Shown here: positions 53,557-61,847 of the stretch, one piece after another | Layout of the letters: each line of letters starts with the position of its first letter | Numbering within the stretch: the first letter of the stretch is position 1 | Origin: Nocardioides sp. JS614 | GTDB taxonomy: Bacteria; Actinomycetota; Actinomycetes; Propionibacteriales; Nocardioidaceae | Direction of reading: 5' to 3' | DNA: 64,000 nucleotides | NCBI RefSeq assembly: GCF_000015265.1 | Contig: NC_008699.1 | Coordinates: 3,410,001 to 3,474,000, forward strand | Translations under genes and position numbers: made by a program | The notes under the pieces: model-generated | Databases searched by the model: none | Seen by the model: the letters and a program-made list of their open reading frames with translations, nothing else | Told to the model about the DNA's origin: nothing

Positions 53557-55593
53557 TCAGCGGGTGCGCAGGCCGTAGCCGAAGCGGTAGAGCGGGTCGT
53601 AGCCGGGGTCGCCGACGTTGATCGGCTCCTGGTCGACCGTACGCGGCCAGCTCACGGGCAGCCTGCCGGTGAAGGGACGGTTCCCGAACAGCACGTCGGC
53701 CACCCCCGCACCCTCGCTGCCGGGCAGCCAGGAGGCGACGAGCGCGTCGATGTCGCGCAGCAGGGCGGGCGGGATCTCCAGGGGCCGGCCGGAGACGACC
53801 ACGACGGTGCAGGACGCGGCGCGGTCGCAGACCTGCTGCACGGCGCGGGTGTCGGCGTCCGAGAGCCGCATGGTCTGCGCGGGGCGCGGGACCCCGTGGT
53901 CGCCCGGGTCGTAGGCCCACTGGGGCCCACCGACGTCGCCGAAGCCCTCGGCGTACGGCGTCTCCCCGACCACGACGATCCCCGCCGCCCGGCGGGGCAC
54001 CCGGGCACTGGCGTCCTCGCTGAACACCACGTCGCCACGAGCCGCCTGCTCGATCCCGTCGAAGATCGTGGTGCCGGGCACCACGTTGGTCGAGCCGCCT
54101 TGCCAGGTCAGCGTCCAGCCGCCGGCCTGGTTGCCGATGTTGTCGGCGTTGCTGCCGGCGACGTACACGTCCCGCATGCCGCGCAGCGGCAGCGTGTGCC
54201 GCCGGTTGCGCAGCAGGACCTGGCTCTCGGCCGCGGCGCGGCGGGCGAGGCGGTGGTGGGCCGCGCTGCCGATGTCGGCCAGGTGGGTGCGGTCGGTGAA
54301 GGGGTGCTCGAAGAGCCCGAGCTCGAACTTCGCGGTCAGGATCCGGGAGACGGCGTCGTCGATCCGTGTCATCGACACCTCCCCCGCGTCGACGAGCTCG
54401 GTGAGCGTGGGGATGAACTCGTCCCAGCCGCTCGGGTTGTTCGGCGCCTGGATCGGCTCCATGAACATGTCGATGCCGGCGTTCACGGACGCCTTCACCT
54501 GGTCGGCGTAGGTGCCGGGCAGCTGCCGGATGCCGCGCCAGTCGGAGATCACGAACCCGTCGAAGCCCTGCTCCTGCTTGAGCCAGCCGGTGATCAGCTC
54601 GGCGTTGCCGTGCATCTTGACGGCGTCGTCGGTGCTCCCGCCGTTGAAGTCGGTGCTGGAGAAGGACGGCATCACCGAGCCGACGTGGTGCTCGGCGACG
54701 GCTGGGACGTACGGCGCGAGCGCGAGCCGGTCGAACTCCTCGCGGGTCACCCGGTCGACCCCCTGGTCGATCGGGTACGCGCCGGTGCCGGCCGCGGCGG
54801 CGTCGTAGCTGGTCAGGCCGTCGCCGGCGAAGTGCTTCGCGGTCGCGAGCACTCGGTCCGGCTCGTCGAGCCGGCCCGGCGCGCCCTGGAATCCGTCGAT
54901 CGCGGTCTCCATGGACTCCACCAGCGCCGGGGTCTCACCGAAGCTCTCGTACGTGCGACCCCAGCGGTCGTCGCGGGCCACGCAGACGCACGGCGCGAAC
55001 ACCCACTGCGGTCCGCTCGCGCGGGTCTCCTCGGCGGTCACGTGGGCGATCCGCTCCACCAGCCCGGGGTCGCGGGTCGCACCGAGACCGATGTTGTGGG
55101 GGAAGACCGTCGCGCCGAGCAGGTTGCCGTGACCGTGGACCGAGTCCACGCCGTACAGCAGCGGGATGCCCAGCGGCGTCGCCAGCGCCGCCTGCTGGTA
55201 GCGGTCGACCATGTCCGCCCACGCCTCCGGTGTGTTCGGGTCGGGGACAGACCCGCCGCCGGAGAGCACGCTGCCGAGCCGGGCCTCGGTGATCAGTGCC
55301 GGGTCGGCGTCCACGTCGGCACGCTCGGCCTGGGTCATCTGGCCGATCTTCTCCGCCAGCGACATCCGGCCGAGCAGGTCGGCGACCCGCTCGGCGACCG
55401 GCAGGCTCGGGTCCTGGTACGGCGCCGCCTCGTCGCCGTCGGCCGGCACCTGGACCTGCAGCAGGGCCGCGGTGACCGCGCCGGCGGCCAGGACGGCCAG
55501 GAGCGCGGGCCGTCGCCGGCGGCGGGGCGAGTGGCGCAGGCGGCGTGGCCGCCGTACCGGAGGTGAGGTGGGGTCGCTGGACGTGCTGAACAT
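53557..55593 (-). CDS. Secreted glycoside hydrolase family 3 (beta-glucosidase type)
   Basis: 678 residues. There is an unusually long, Arg-rich N-region before the export helix (ALLAVLAAGAVTAALLQVQV, about 30-49). The catalytic barrel has LLYGVDSVHGHGN, KHFAGDG (253-259) and nucleophile Asp351 in GFVISDWRGI. The second domain (SQVLLRNRRHTLPL to the end) usually provides the acid/base. It would cut beta-glucosides or related oligosaccharides outside the cell. AAGGAG precedes the ATG. The divergent ROK gene is the probable regulator. Confidence 0.87.
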   Translation of the reverse strand: MFSTSSDPTSPPVRRPRRLRHSPRRRRRPALLAVLAAGAVTAALLQVQVPADGDEAAPYQDPSLPVAERVADLLGRMSLAEKIGQMTQAERADVDADPALITEARLGSVLSGGGSVPDPNTPEAWADMVDRYQQAALATPLGIPLLYGVDSVHGHGNLLGATVFPHNIGLGATRDPGLVERIAHVTAEETRASGPQWVFAPCVCVARDDRWGRTYESFGETPALVESMETAIDGFQGAPGRLDEPDRVLATAKHFAGDGLTSYDAAAAGTGAYPIDQGVDRVTREEFDRLALAPYVPAVAEHHVGSVMPSFSSTDFNGGSTDDAVKMHGNAELITGWLKQEQGFDGFVISDWRGIRQLPGTYADQVKASVNAGIDMFMEPIQAPNNPSGWDEFIPTLTELVDAGEVSMTRIDDAVSRILTAKFELGLFEHPFTDRTHLADIGSAAHHRLARRAAAESQVLLRNRRHTLPLRGMRDVYVAGSNADNIGNQAGGWTLTWQGGSTNVVPGTTIFDGIEQAARGDVVFSEDASARVPRRAAGIVVVGETPYAEGFGDVGGPQWAYDPGDHGVPRPAQTMRLSDADTRAVQQVCDRAASCTVVVVSGRPLEIPPALLRDIDALVASWLPGSEGAGVADVLFGNRPFTGRLPVSWPRTVDQEPINVGDPGYDPLYRFGYGLRTR

Positions 55594-55665
55594 GGGAGGT
55601 CTCCTTGCCCGATCAAGAAGTGCTGCGCGAGACCCAACGTAGGAAGGCCAATACTCCGAGTCAAT

Positions 55666-55679
55666 GCGGAAAGATCCGC
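55666..55679. promoter_or_regulatory. Inverted repeat between GH3 and ROK genes
   Basis: GCGGA-AAGA-TCCGC lies in a 141-base divergent region. It is placed to act on both promoters and is a plausible ROK operator. TAGGCT (55721-55726) just before the ROK ATG is a likely -10. Confidence 0.4.
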
Positions 55680-55734
55680 TGTCCCGGCCTTGTTTGTTCT
55701 TCTTCCGGACGAATGCGGCCTAGGCTCGGACGAC

Positions 55735-56898
55735 ATGGCGACCTCCAGCTCCCTCGAGCGCCTCCGGGACACCAACCGGCGCTCGATCACCTCGCTGCTC
55801 GCGGCCGAGGGGCCGATGAGCCGCGCCGATCTGGTGCGCGGCACCGGGCTGTCGCGGACCACGGTCTCCAGCCTGGTGGGCGACCTGATCACGAGCGGGC
55901 ACATCGTCGAGACCGCGGACCGCGGCCGCCCGCACAAGGGCGGCAGCGGCCGGCCGCCGCTCCTGGTCGCGCTCAGCACGCCCGGCGGCGGCGTGGCCGG
56001 CGTGGACATCGGCCACCGGCACGTCCGGGTCGCCGTCGCCGACCGGGTGGGCACGGTGCTGGCCGAGGAGACCGCCGACCTGGACGTCGACGAGGACGGG
56101 GCGGCCGCGCTGGACCGGGCCGCCCGGATGGTCCGGCACGAGCTGCGCGGCGCCGGGCTGGAGCTCGGCGACCTGCATGCGGTCGGCATGTGCGTGCCTG
56201 CTCCCCTCGACCGGCGCTCGGCGAGCATCCGCACCGGCATCCTGCCCGGCTGGCGCGAGCTCTCCCCCGCCGAGGAGCTGCACCGGCGCCTGGGGGTTGC
56301 GGTGTTCGCCGACAACGACGCGAACCTCGGCGCCCTGGCCGAGCTCGGGCAGGGCGCGGCGCGCGGCGCCGGGGACCTCGTCTACGTCAAGGTCGCCAGC
56401 GGCCTCGGCGCCGGCATCGTGCTGGGCGGCCGGCTGCACCGGGGCGCCAGCGGCATCGCCGGGGAGCTGGGGCACGTCCAGGTCGACGAGGACGGGCAGG
56501 TCTGCCGCTGTGGGAACCGCGGCTGCCTCGAGACCCTGGTGTCCGCGCCGCGCCTGCTGGCGCTGCTGCAGCCGGCGTACGACGAGCCGCTCTCGGGCGA
56601 GCGGATCCTCGCACTGGACGAGGCCGGCGATGCCGGGGTGCGCCGGGTGCTCAGCGACGCGGGTCGTGCCATCGGGCGCGCGCTCGCCGACCTGTGCAAC
56701 AACCTGAACCCGGAGGTCGTGGTCGTGGGCGGCTCACTCGGACGCTCGACGTCGTTGGCGGACGGCATCCGCGCCGCCGTCGACCGCTACGCCCAGCCCG
56801 AGACCGCCGCGGCGGTCCGCGTGGTCCCGGGTGCCCTGGGCGACCGCGCCGAGCTCGTCGGTGCGGTGTCGTTGGCGATCGCCCGGGTCAGCGTCTGA
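55735..56898 (+). CDS. ROK family transcriptional regulator
   Basis: 387 residues. The N-terminal winged HTH (MSRADLVRGTGLSRTTVSSL) is followed by the ROK sugar-kinase fold: GVDIGHRHVRVAVADRVGTV, FADNDANLGALAELGQGA, KVASGLGAGIVLGGRL and the zinc motif CRCGNRGCLETL. Such proteins repress sugar genes and release DNA on binding a sugar. It diverges from the GH3 gene, its likely target. ATG at 55735. Confidence 0.87.
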   Translation: MATSSSLERLRDTNRRSITSLLAAEGPMSRADLVRGTGLSRTTVSSLVGDLITSGHIVETADRGRPHKGGSGRPPLLVALSTPGGGVAGVDIGHRHVRVAVADRVGTVLAEETADLDVDEDGAAALDRAARMVRHELRGAGLELGDLHAVGMCVPAPLDRRSASIRTGILPGWRELSPAEELHRRLGVAVFADNDANLGALAELGQGAARGAGDLVYVKVASGLGAGIVLGGRLHRGASGIAGELGHVQVDEDGQVCRCGNRGCLETLVSAPRLLALLQPAYDEPLSGERILALDEAGDAGVRRVLSDAGRAIGRALADLCNNLNPEVVVVGGSLGRSTSLADGIRAAVDRYAQPETAAAVRVVPGALGDRAELVGAVSLAIARVSV

Positions 56899-56918
56899 CC
56901 GGGCGCCCAGCGTGCTGG

Positions 56919-57296
56919 CTAGATCTGGTCGAGAAGCCAGGACGGGCCGAGCGCGACCGCGCCGACCCCCTGGACCCTGGCCTGGAGCATCCGGTCGGCC
57001 GTGACGACCGCCACCCGGTCGCCGCGCTCGGCGGCGGCGCGGGCCTGCTCGAGGATCGTGTCGTCGCCGTGCCCCTTGGCGTGCACGGTCCGGACGTGGC
57101 CGTCGCGGCCGGCGCGGACACCGGCCTTGGCGGCACCCTCGAGGACCAGCACCACCTCGTCGTACGACGGGTCCGCGACCAGCAGCCGCTCGTGCAGCCG
57201 GCGGGCCGCTCCGGCCCGGTCCTTCCACCAGCCGTCCGGTCTGCTACCCACCACATTCGCGGCGCCGACCACGAGGACCGAGGTCACCGGAGCCAC
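56919..57296 (-). CDS. NYN/PIN-like protein with altered first acidic motif
   Basis: 125 residues. VVGSRPDGWWKDRAGAARRL, EVVLVLEGAAKAGVRAG, GHGDDTILEQA and VAVVTADRML follow the pattern of a family of predicted NYN/PIN-type nucleases. In relatives I know, the opening reads VDGANVVGS; here it is VGAANVVGS, so the first metal-binding Asp is replaced by Gly. It may be inactive or use other residues. GTG at 57296. It is convergent with ROK and close to the tandem repeat. Confidence 0.55.
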   Translation of the reverse strand: MAPVTSVLVVGAANVVGSRPDGWWKDRAGAARRLHERLLVADPSYDEVVLVLEGAAKAGVRAGRDGHVRTVHAKGHGDDTILEQARAAAERGDRVAVVTADRMLQARVQGVGAVALGPSWLLDQI

Positions 57297-57326
57297 CTGC
57301 GGGCACCGCGAGCCAAGCTCGCCCGC

Positions 57327-57491
57327 CGAACCGCGAGCGCAGCGAGCCTGGTTGGGCGGAACGAAGGAGCGGGGAGCGAAGCGACCACGACGCAGTTCCT
57401 AGTCGCGCGTCGAACCGCGAGCGCAGCGAGCCTGGTTCGGCGGAACGAAAGGGCGGGGAGCGAAGCGACCACGACGCAGTTCCTAGTCGCG
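57327..57491. repeat. Two tandem copies of an 81-bp dispersed-type repeat
   Basis: Copy 1 is 57327-57407, copy 2 is 57411-57491, separated by three bases. I count three differences (G/C near the middle, then G/A and A/G). Each starts CGAACCGCGAGCGCAGCGAG and ends CAGTTCCTAGTCGCG. The internal GGAGCGAAGCGAC also occurs at 11715-11732. It lies in the 201 bases between the NYN-like gene and ffh; a minus-strand open frame across it (57284-57556) is repeat-derived, not a gene. Confidence 0.9.
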
Positions 57492-57497
57492 TAGCGA

Positions 57498-59069
57498 CTA
57501 TTTGAGGAACTTGGAGAAGTCCTTGGGCAGGTTGAGGGCGGCCGCCGCCTTCTCATAGTCCAGCTCCTCCCCGTCGGGGGTCCCGAACGGGTTGGCGGGC
57601 GCGCCCTGGGCCTTCTCCTTCGCGGCCGCGGCCTGCTGGGCTGCCTTGGCAGGGTTGCCGGAGACCCGCTTGCCCCCCTTGCCCTTCTTCGGGGCCTGCT
57701 TGGCCTTGGCTCGCTTGCCCATCCCCGGCATCCCGGCCATCCCGGGCATCCCCGGCATCCCGCCGCCCTTGGCCAGCGACATCATCATCTTGCGGGCCTC
57801 GAAGAACCGGTCCACGAGCTGGTTGACGTCGGAGACCTGGCGTCCCGAGCCTCGCGCGATGCGGGCCCGGCGGGAGCCGTCGATGATCTTCGGGTTCGCC
57901 CGCTCGGCCGGAGTCATCGACTGGATGATCGCCTGGATCCGGTCGATCTCGCGCTCATCGAAGTTCTCCAGCTGCTCGCGGAACTGCCCCATCCCGGGAA
58001 GCATCCCCATGATCTTCGACATCGAGCCGAGCTTGCGGACCTGCTGCATCTGCTCGAGGAAGTCGTCGAGGGTGAACTCGCCGCCCTGCCCGGTGAGCTT
58101 GGCCGCGGCCTTCGCGGCCTGCTCCTGGTCGAAGGCCTTCTCGGCCTGCTCGATCAGGGTCATCACGTCACCCATGTCGAGGATCCGCGAGGCCATCCGG
58201 TCGGGGTGGAAGAGGTCGAAGTCGGTGAGCTTCTCGCCGGCCGACGCGAACATCACCGGCTTGCCGGTGATCGAGGCGATCGACAGCGCGGCGCCACCGC
58301 GGGCGTCACCGTCGAGCTTGGTGAGCACCACGCCGTCGTACCCGACGCCGTCGAGGAACGCCTGCGCCGTCACGACGGCGTCCTGGCCGATCATCGCGTC
58401 GACGACGAAGAGCACCTCGTCGGGCTGGACCGCGTCGCGGATGTCCGCGGCCTGTTGCATCATCTCGGCGTCGACGCCGAGGCGGCCGGCGGTGTCGACG
58501 ATGACCACGTCGTGGAGGGTGCGCTTGGCCTCCTCGATCGAGGCCCGGGCCACGCCGACCGGGTCCCCGACGCCGTTCCCGGGCTCGGGCGCGAAGACGG
58601 GTACGCCGGCGCGTTCGCCGTTGACCTGGAGCTGGTTGACCGCGTTCGGGCGCTGGAGGTCGGCGGCGACCAGCAGCGGGCTCTTGCCCTGCTCCTTGAG
58701 CCAGAGCGCGAGCTTGGCCGCCAGCGTCGTCTTGCCGGCGCCCTGGAGGCCGGCGAGCATGATGACCGTCGGGCCGGTCTTGGCGTAGCGCAGCCGCCGA
58801 GCCTCCCCGCCGAGGATCGCCACGAGCTCCTCGTTGACGATCTTGACGACCTGCTGGGCCGGGTTCAGCGCCTGGCTGACCTCCTCGCCGCGAGCGCGCT
58901 CCTTGACGGCGCCGACGAACTCCTTGACCACCGGCAGCGCGACGTCGGCCTCGAGCAGGGCGATCCGGATCTCGCGCGCGGTGGCGTCGATGTCGGCCTC
59001 GGAGAGCCGACCCTTCCCCCGGAGGTTCTTGAAGGTGTCGGCGAGCCGGTCGGAGAGTGTGGCGAACAA
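57498..59069 (-). CDS. ffh: Signal recognition particle protein Ffh
   Basis: 523 residues. N domain (SDRLADTFKNLRGKGRLSEA), then the G domain with Walker A AGLQGAGKTTLAAKLA, DTAGRL, and TKLDGDARGGAALSI; then the methionine-rich M domain (MQQVRKLGSMSKIMGMLPGM; GGGMPGMPGMAGMPGMGKRA). It delivers nascent membrane proteins to FtsY. The start is TTG at 59069, fitting the family N-terminus MFATLSDRL. The stop lies seven bases from the tandem repeat. Confidence 0.96.
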   Translation of the reverse strand: MFATLSDRLADTFKNLRGKGRLSEADIDATAREIRIALLEADVALPVVKEFVGAVKERARGEEVSQALNPAQQVVKIVNEELVAILGGEARRLRYAKTGPTVIMLAGLQGAGKTTLAAKLALWLKEQGKSPLLVAADLQRPNAVNQLQVNGERAGVPVFAPEPGNGVGDPVGVARASIEEAKRTLHDVVIVDTAGRLGVDAEMMQQAADIRDAVQPDEVLFVVDAMIGQDAVVTAQAFLDGVGYDGVVLTKLDGDARGGAALSIASITGKPVMFASAGEKLTDFDLFHPDRMASRILDMGDVMTLIEQAEKAFDQEQAAKAAAKLTGQGGEFTLDDFLEQMQQVRKLGSMSKIMGMLPGMGQFREQLENFDEREIDRIQAIIQSMTPAERANPKIIDGSRRARIARGSGRQVSDVNQLVDRFFEARKMMMSLAKGGGMPGMPGMAGMPGMGKRAKAKQAPKKGKGGKRVSGNPAKAAQQAAAAKEKAQGAPANPFGTPDGEELDYEKAAAALNLPKDFSKFLK

Positions 59070-59206
59070 GGGTGCGTCCTACGGGCTTGGCGGCTGATCT
59101 GGCGGGTTCAGCCTAGACGGCGGCCCCGCAGGCGGGCGCATCGTCCCCGGGCCGGGCCGCCTCAGGAGTCCCACAGGTTTCACCTGGCGGCCGAAACCCG
59201 CACGCC

Positions 59207-61429
59207 TCACCCCGACCCGCTGAGTGCGGCGCGGACGGCGTGGGCGGCCTCGGCGGCCCGCTGGTCGGTGAGGACGCCGGCGGCCGACTCCTGGAGGTAG
59301 AACACGTCCACGGCCTGGGGCCCCAGGGTGTCCACGTGCGCGGAGCGCACCGCCACGTCGAGCCCGGCCAGCGCCGCGCAGACCCGGTGGATCACCCCGA
59401 GCTGGTCGGCGGCGCGCACCTCCAGCACCGTGGCCTGCTCGGATGCCTCCGGCCGCACCGCGACCGACGGCTCGAGCGACCCGGCCGCGCCGACGCCGCG
59501 GAGCCGGCGGGCGACGTCGACCTTGCCCTCGGCCACCGCCGCCAACCGCTCCCGCAGGACCGCCGCGTCGAGGTCGGGCACCCCGACCTCCCAGACCGAG
59601 ACGGCGTACCGGTCCTGCGACCACGCCCGCGCCGCGCGCACCGGGATCCGCTGGAGGGCGAGCGCGGCGGCCACGTCGGCCAGGAGGCCGACCCGGTCGG
59701 GTGCGATCACCGTGACCCGGGAGCCGTCGGTCGCCGGCACGACCACGACCGAGGTCGAGCCGCGGCGTACGGCGCGCGGCACCTCGACCTCCTCGACGGC
59801 GACCGCCGGCGGCGGTTGGTGCGGGTCGAGGACCGCCCGGGTCCGGCGGGCCAGGTCGTGGACCAGCCCGGCGCGCCACGACGACCACGCCTTGGGTGCG
59901 GTCGCCCGGGCATCGGCCTCGGTGAGGGCGACCAGCAGGTCCAGCGCCTCCCCGCCGCCGAGGCGGGACGCGACCCGTTCGGCGGTGGCCGGGTCGTCGG
60001 GATCACGCGTGGTCGCGGTCTCCGCCAGCAGCAGGTGCCAGCGCACCAGCCGGGTCACGAGGTCGACGGCGTCGGGCGCGAAGCCCATCCGCTCGGCGAT
60101 GTCGCGGGCGATCGGCTCCCCCGCGACGCTGTGCTCGGTCAGGCCGCCCTTGCCGATGTCGTGGAGCAGCGCGGCCACCATCAGCACGTCGGGCCGCGCC
60201 ACCGAGCGGATCAGCGCGGACGCCGCCACGCAGGTCTCGACCACGTGCCGGTCCACCGTGAACCGGTGGATCGCGGAGGCGTGCGGCAACAGCCGGATCC
60301 GCTCCCACTCCGGCAGGAACCGCTCGAGCGCGCCGGTCTCCTCCAGCGTCTCCCACACCCCCCGCAGGCCGCGCCCGGAGGCGAGCATCCGCACCAGGAG
60401 CTGGCGAGCCTCGTCCGGCCACGGCGCCGGCATCGGCGCGCACTCGCGGACCAGGCGCGCGGCCGTGGCGGGCGCCAGGACCACGTCGTTCTCGGCGGCG
60501 GCCGCCGCCGCGCGCAGCAGCAGCACCGGGTCCTCGGCGGGTCGCGCCCGGTTGTCGAGCACCACCTCGCCCGACGAGAGCGCGACCCCGGGCGCCAGCC
60601 GGGTGAGCTCGGGCCTCCGGGCGCCCCGGTAGGACGCGGGGCGGGCCAGCACCGCCTCCACACGTCGCCACGTCAGGTGCGAGAGGTGGGCGGTCCGGCG
60701 GCCGAGCTCGCGCACGTGGACCTGCGCGGCGCGGGCGTCGGGCAGGTCGAGCCGGTGCGCGACGTCGCTCCACAGCTCCGGCGCGATCCGGTCGGTGCCC
60801 CGCCCGGCGGTCTCGTGCACCACGTCCCGGACGTCGAGGAGCGCGAGGCGGGTGCGCTCGAGCTCGCCGTGCGGGACATCGACCAGCCAGGTGGCGACCA
60901 GCGCCTTGAGCACGGTGGCGTCGCGCAGCCCGCCCTCGGCCTCCTTGAGGTCCGGCACCGAGAGGTGGGCGAGCTCGCCCGCGAGCTCATGGCGCGCTCG
61001 CACCAGCTCGCGCAGCTCCGGGAGCCGCTCCCGGGCATGGCGGCGCCAGTGCGCGAGCATCGTGGTGCGCAGCCGCAGCGTCAGCCCCGGGTCGCCGGCC
61101 AGGTGGCGGACGTCGAGCAGCCCGAGGACCACCTTCAGGTCTGCCTCCGCGGCCGTGAGCATCTCCGGCAGCGTCCGCACCGCGTGGTCCAGCTTGGCGC
61201 CAGAGTCCCAGACCGGATACCAGACCTGCTCGGCGACCGAGCGCACGTCCACGCCCTCGTCGGAGACGAGCACGACGTCGAGGTCGGAGTACGGCGCGAG
61301 CTCGGAGCGGCCGTAGCCGCCGACCGCCACCAGGGCGGCACCGGCCTCGGGGCCGCCGTACGCCCCGTAGGCCCGCGCGCAGAGGACGTCGGCCTCGGCC
61401 GCACGCAGGGCTCTGTCGTCGGCAGTCAG
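59207..61429 (-). CDS. glnD: PII uridylyl/adenylyltransferase GlnD, probable CTG start
   Basis: 740 residues from CTG 61429, or 707 from GTG 61330. The nucleotidyltransferase domain has GGYGRSELAPYSDLDVVLVS; the HD domain has LLHDIGKGGLTEHSVAGEPI; two ACT domains follow (VTVIAPDRVGLLADVAAALA; LEVRAADQLGVIHRVCAALA). It modifies and demodifies PII according to glutamine. GTG 61330 would begin inside the catalytic motif, cutting the preceding strand. CTG at 61429 has AGGAGG seven bases upstream and no other standard start lies between, so CTG is the best start. Confidence 0.92.
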   Translation of the reverse strand: MTADDRALRAAEADVLCARAYGAYGGPEAGAALVAVGGYGRSELAPYSDLDVVLVSDEGVDVRSVAEQVWYPVWDSGAKLDHAVRTLPEMLTAAEADLKVVLGLLDVRHLAGDPGLTLRLRTTMLAHWRRHARERLPELRELVRARHELAGELAHLSVPDLKEAEGGLRDATVLKALVATWLVDVPHGELERTRLALLDVRDVVHETAGRGTDRIAPELWSDVAHRLDLPDARAAQVHVRELGRRTAHLSHLTWRRVEAVLARPASYRGARRPELTRLAPGVALSSGEVVLDNRARPAEDPVLLLRAAAAAAENDVVLAPATAARLVRECAPMPAPWPDEARQLLVRMLASGRGLRGVWETLEETGALERFLPEWERIRLLPHASAIHRFTVDRHVVETCVAASALIRSVARPDVLMVAALLHDIGKGGLTEHSVAGEPIARDIAERMGFAPDAVDLVTRLVRWHLLLAETATTRDPDDPATAERVASRLGGGEALDLLVALTEADARATAPKAWSSWRAGLVHDLARRTRAVLDPHQPPPAVAVEEVEVPRAVRRGSTSVVVVPATDGSRVTVIAPDRVGLLADVAAALALQRIPVRAARAWSQDRYAVSVWEVGVPDLDAAVLRERLAAVAEGKVDVARRLRGVGAAGSLEPSVAVRPEASEQATVLEVRAADQLGVIHRVCAALAGLDVAVRSAHVDTLGPQAVDVFYLQESAAGVLTDQRAAEAAHAVRAALSGSG

Positions 61430-61469
61430 GGCGCCACCTCCTGGGGGCGATCATGCCCCGGCCGGGCAG

Positions 61470-61500
61470 CGGCCCGGCTCCTCCGTGGGGAGCCGGGCCG
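61470..61500 (-). terminator. glnB-glnD intergenic hairpin
   Basis: CGGCCCGGCTCC (61470-61481) and GGAGCCGGGCCG (61489-61500) make a perfect 12-bp stem with a seven-base loop, nine bases after the glnB stop. It would reduce read-through into glnD, or act as attenuator, since glnD has no other obvious promoter in the 79-base gap. Confidence 0.75.
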
Positions 61501-61508
61501 CGGCGCGG

Positions 61509-61847
61509 TCACAGGGCGGCGTCGTCCCGGTCGCCGGTGCGGACCCGGACGACGGTGTCGATCGGGCTGACCCAGACCTTGCCGTCGCCGATCCGCCCGG
61601 TCTGCGCGGTCTTGACGATGATCCCGACGACGTCGTCGGCGTCGTCGTCGGCGACCACGATCTCGATCCGGACCTTGGGCACCAGCGCGATGTCGTACTC
61701 CGCGCCTCGGTAGACCTCGGTGTGGCCCTTCTGCCGGCCGTAGCCGCTGACCTCGCTGACGGTCATGCCGGTCACGCCGAAGGCCTCGAGCGCCTCACGG
61801 ACGTCCTCCCACTTGTGCGGCTTGATCACCGCGGTCACGAGCCTCAT
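61509..61847 (-). CDS. glnB: Nitrogen regulatory protein PII
   Basis: 112 residues. The T-loop GYGRQKGHTEVYRGAEYDIA carries Tyr46 and Tyr51, the site modified by GlnD. The C-terminal GRIGDGKVWVSPIDTVVRVR binds ATP/2-oxoglutarate. Its ATG overlaps the amtB stop as ATGA. Likely GlnK-type, since it is encoded with the ammonium channel it would block. Confidence 0.95.
   Translation of the reverse strand: MRLVTAVIKPHKWEDVREALEAFGVTGMTVSEVSGYGRQKGHTEVYRGAEYDIALVPKVRIEIVVADDDADDVVGIIVKTAQTGRIGDGKVWVSPIDTVVRVRTGDRDDAAL

Noticed and set aside
57284..57556. A 90-codon minus-strand frame across the tandem repeat
   Set aside because: It merely translates the repeat units and the end of ffh; no ribosome site and no family.
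59240..61570. A 776-codon plus-strand frame opposite glnD
   Set aside because: GC-rich antisense openness; the minus-strand protein has all GlnD domains.
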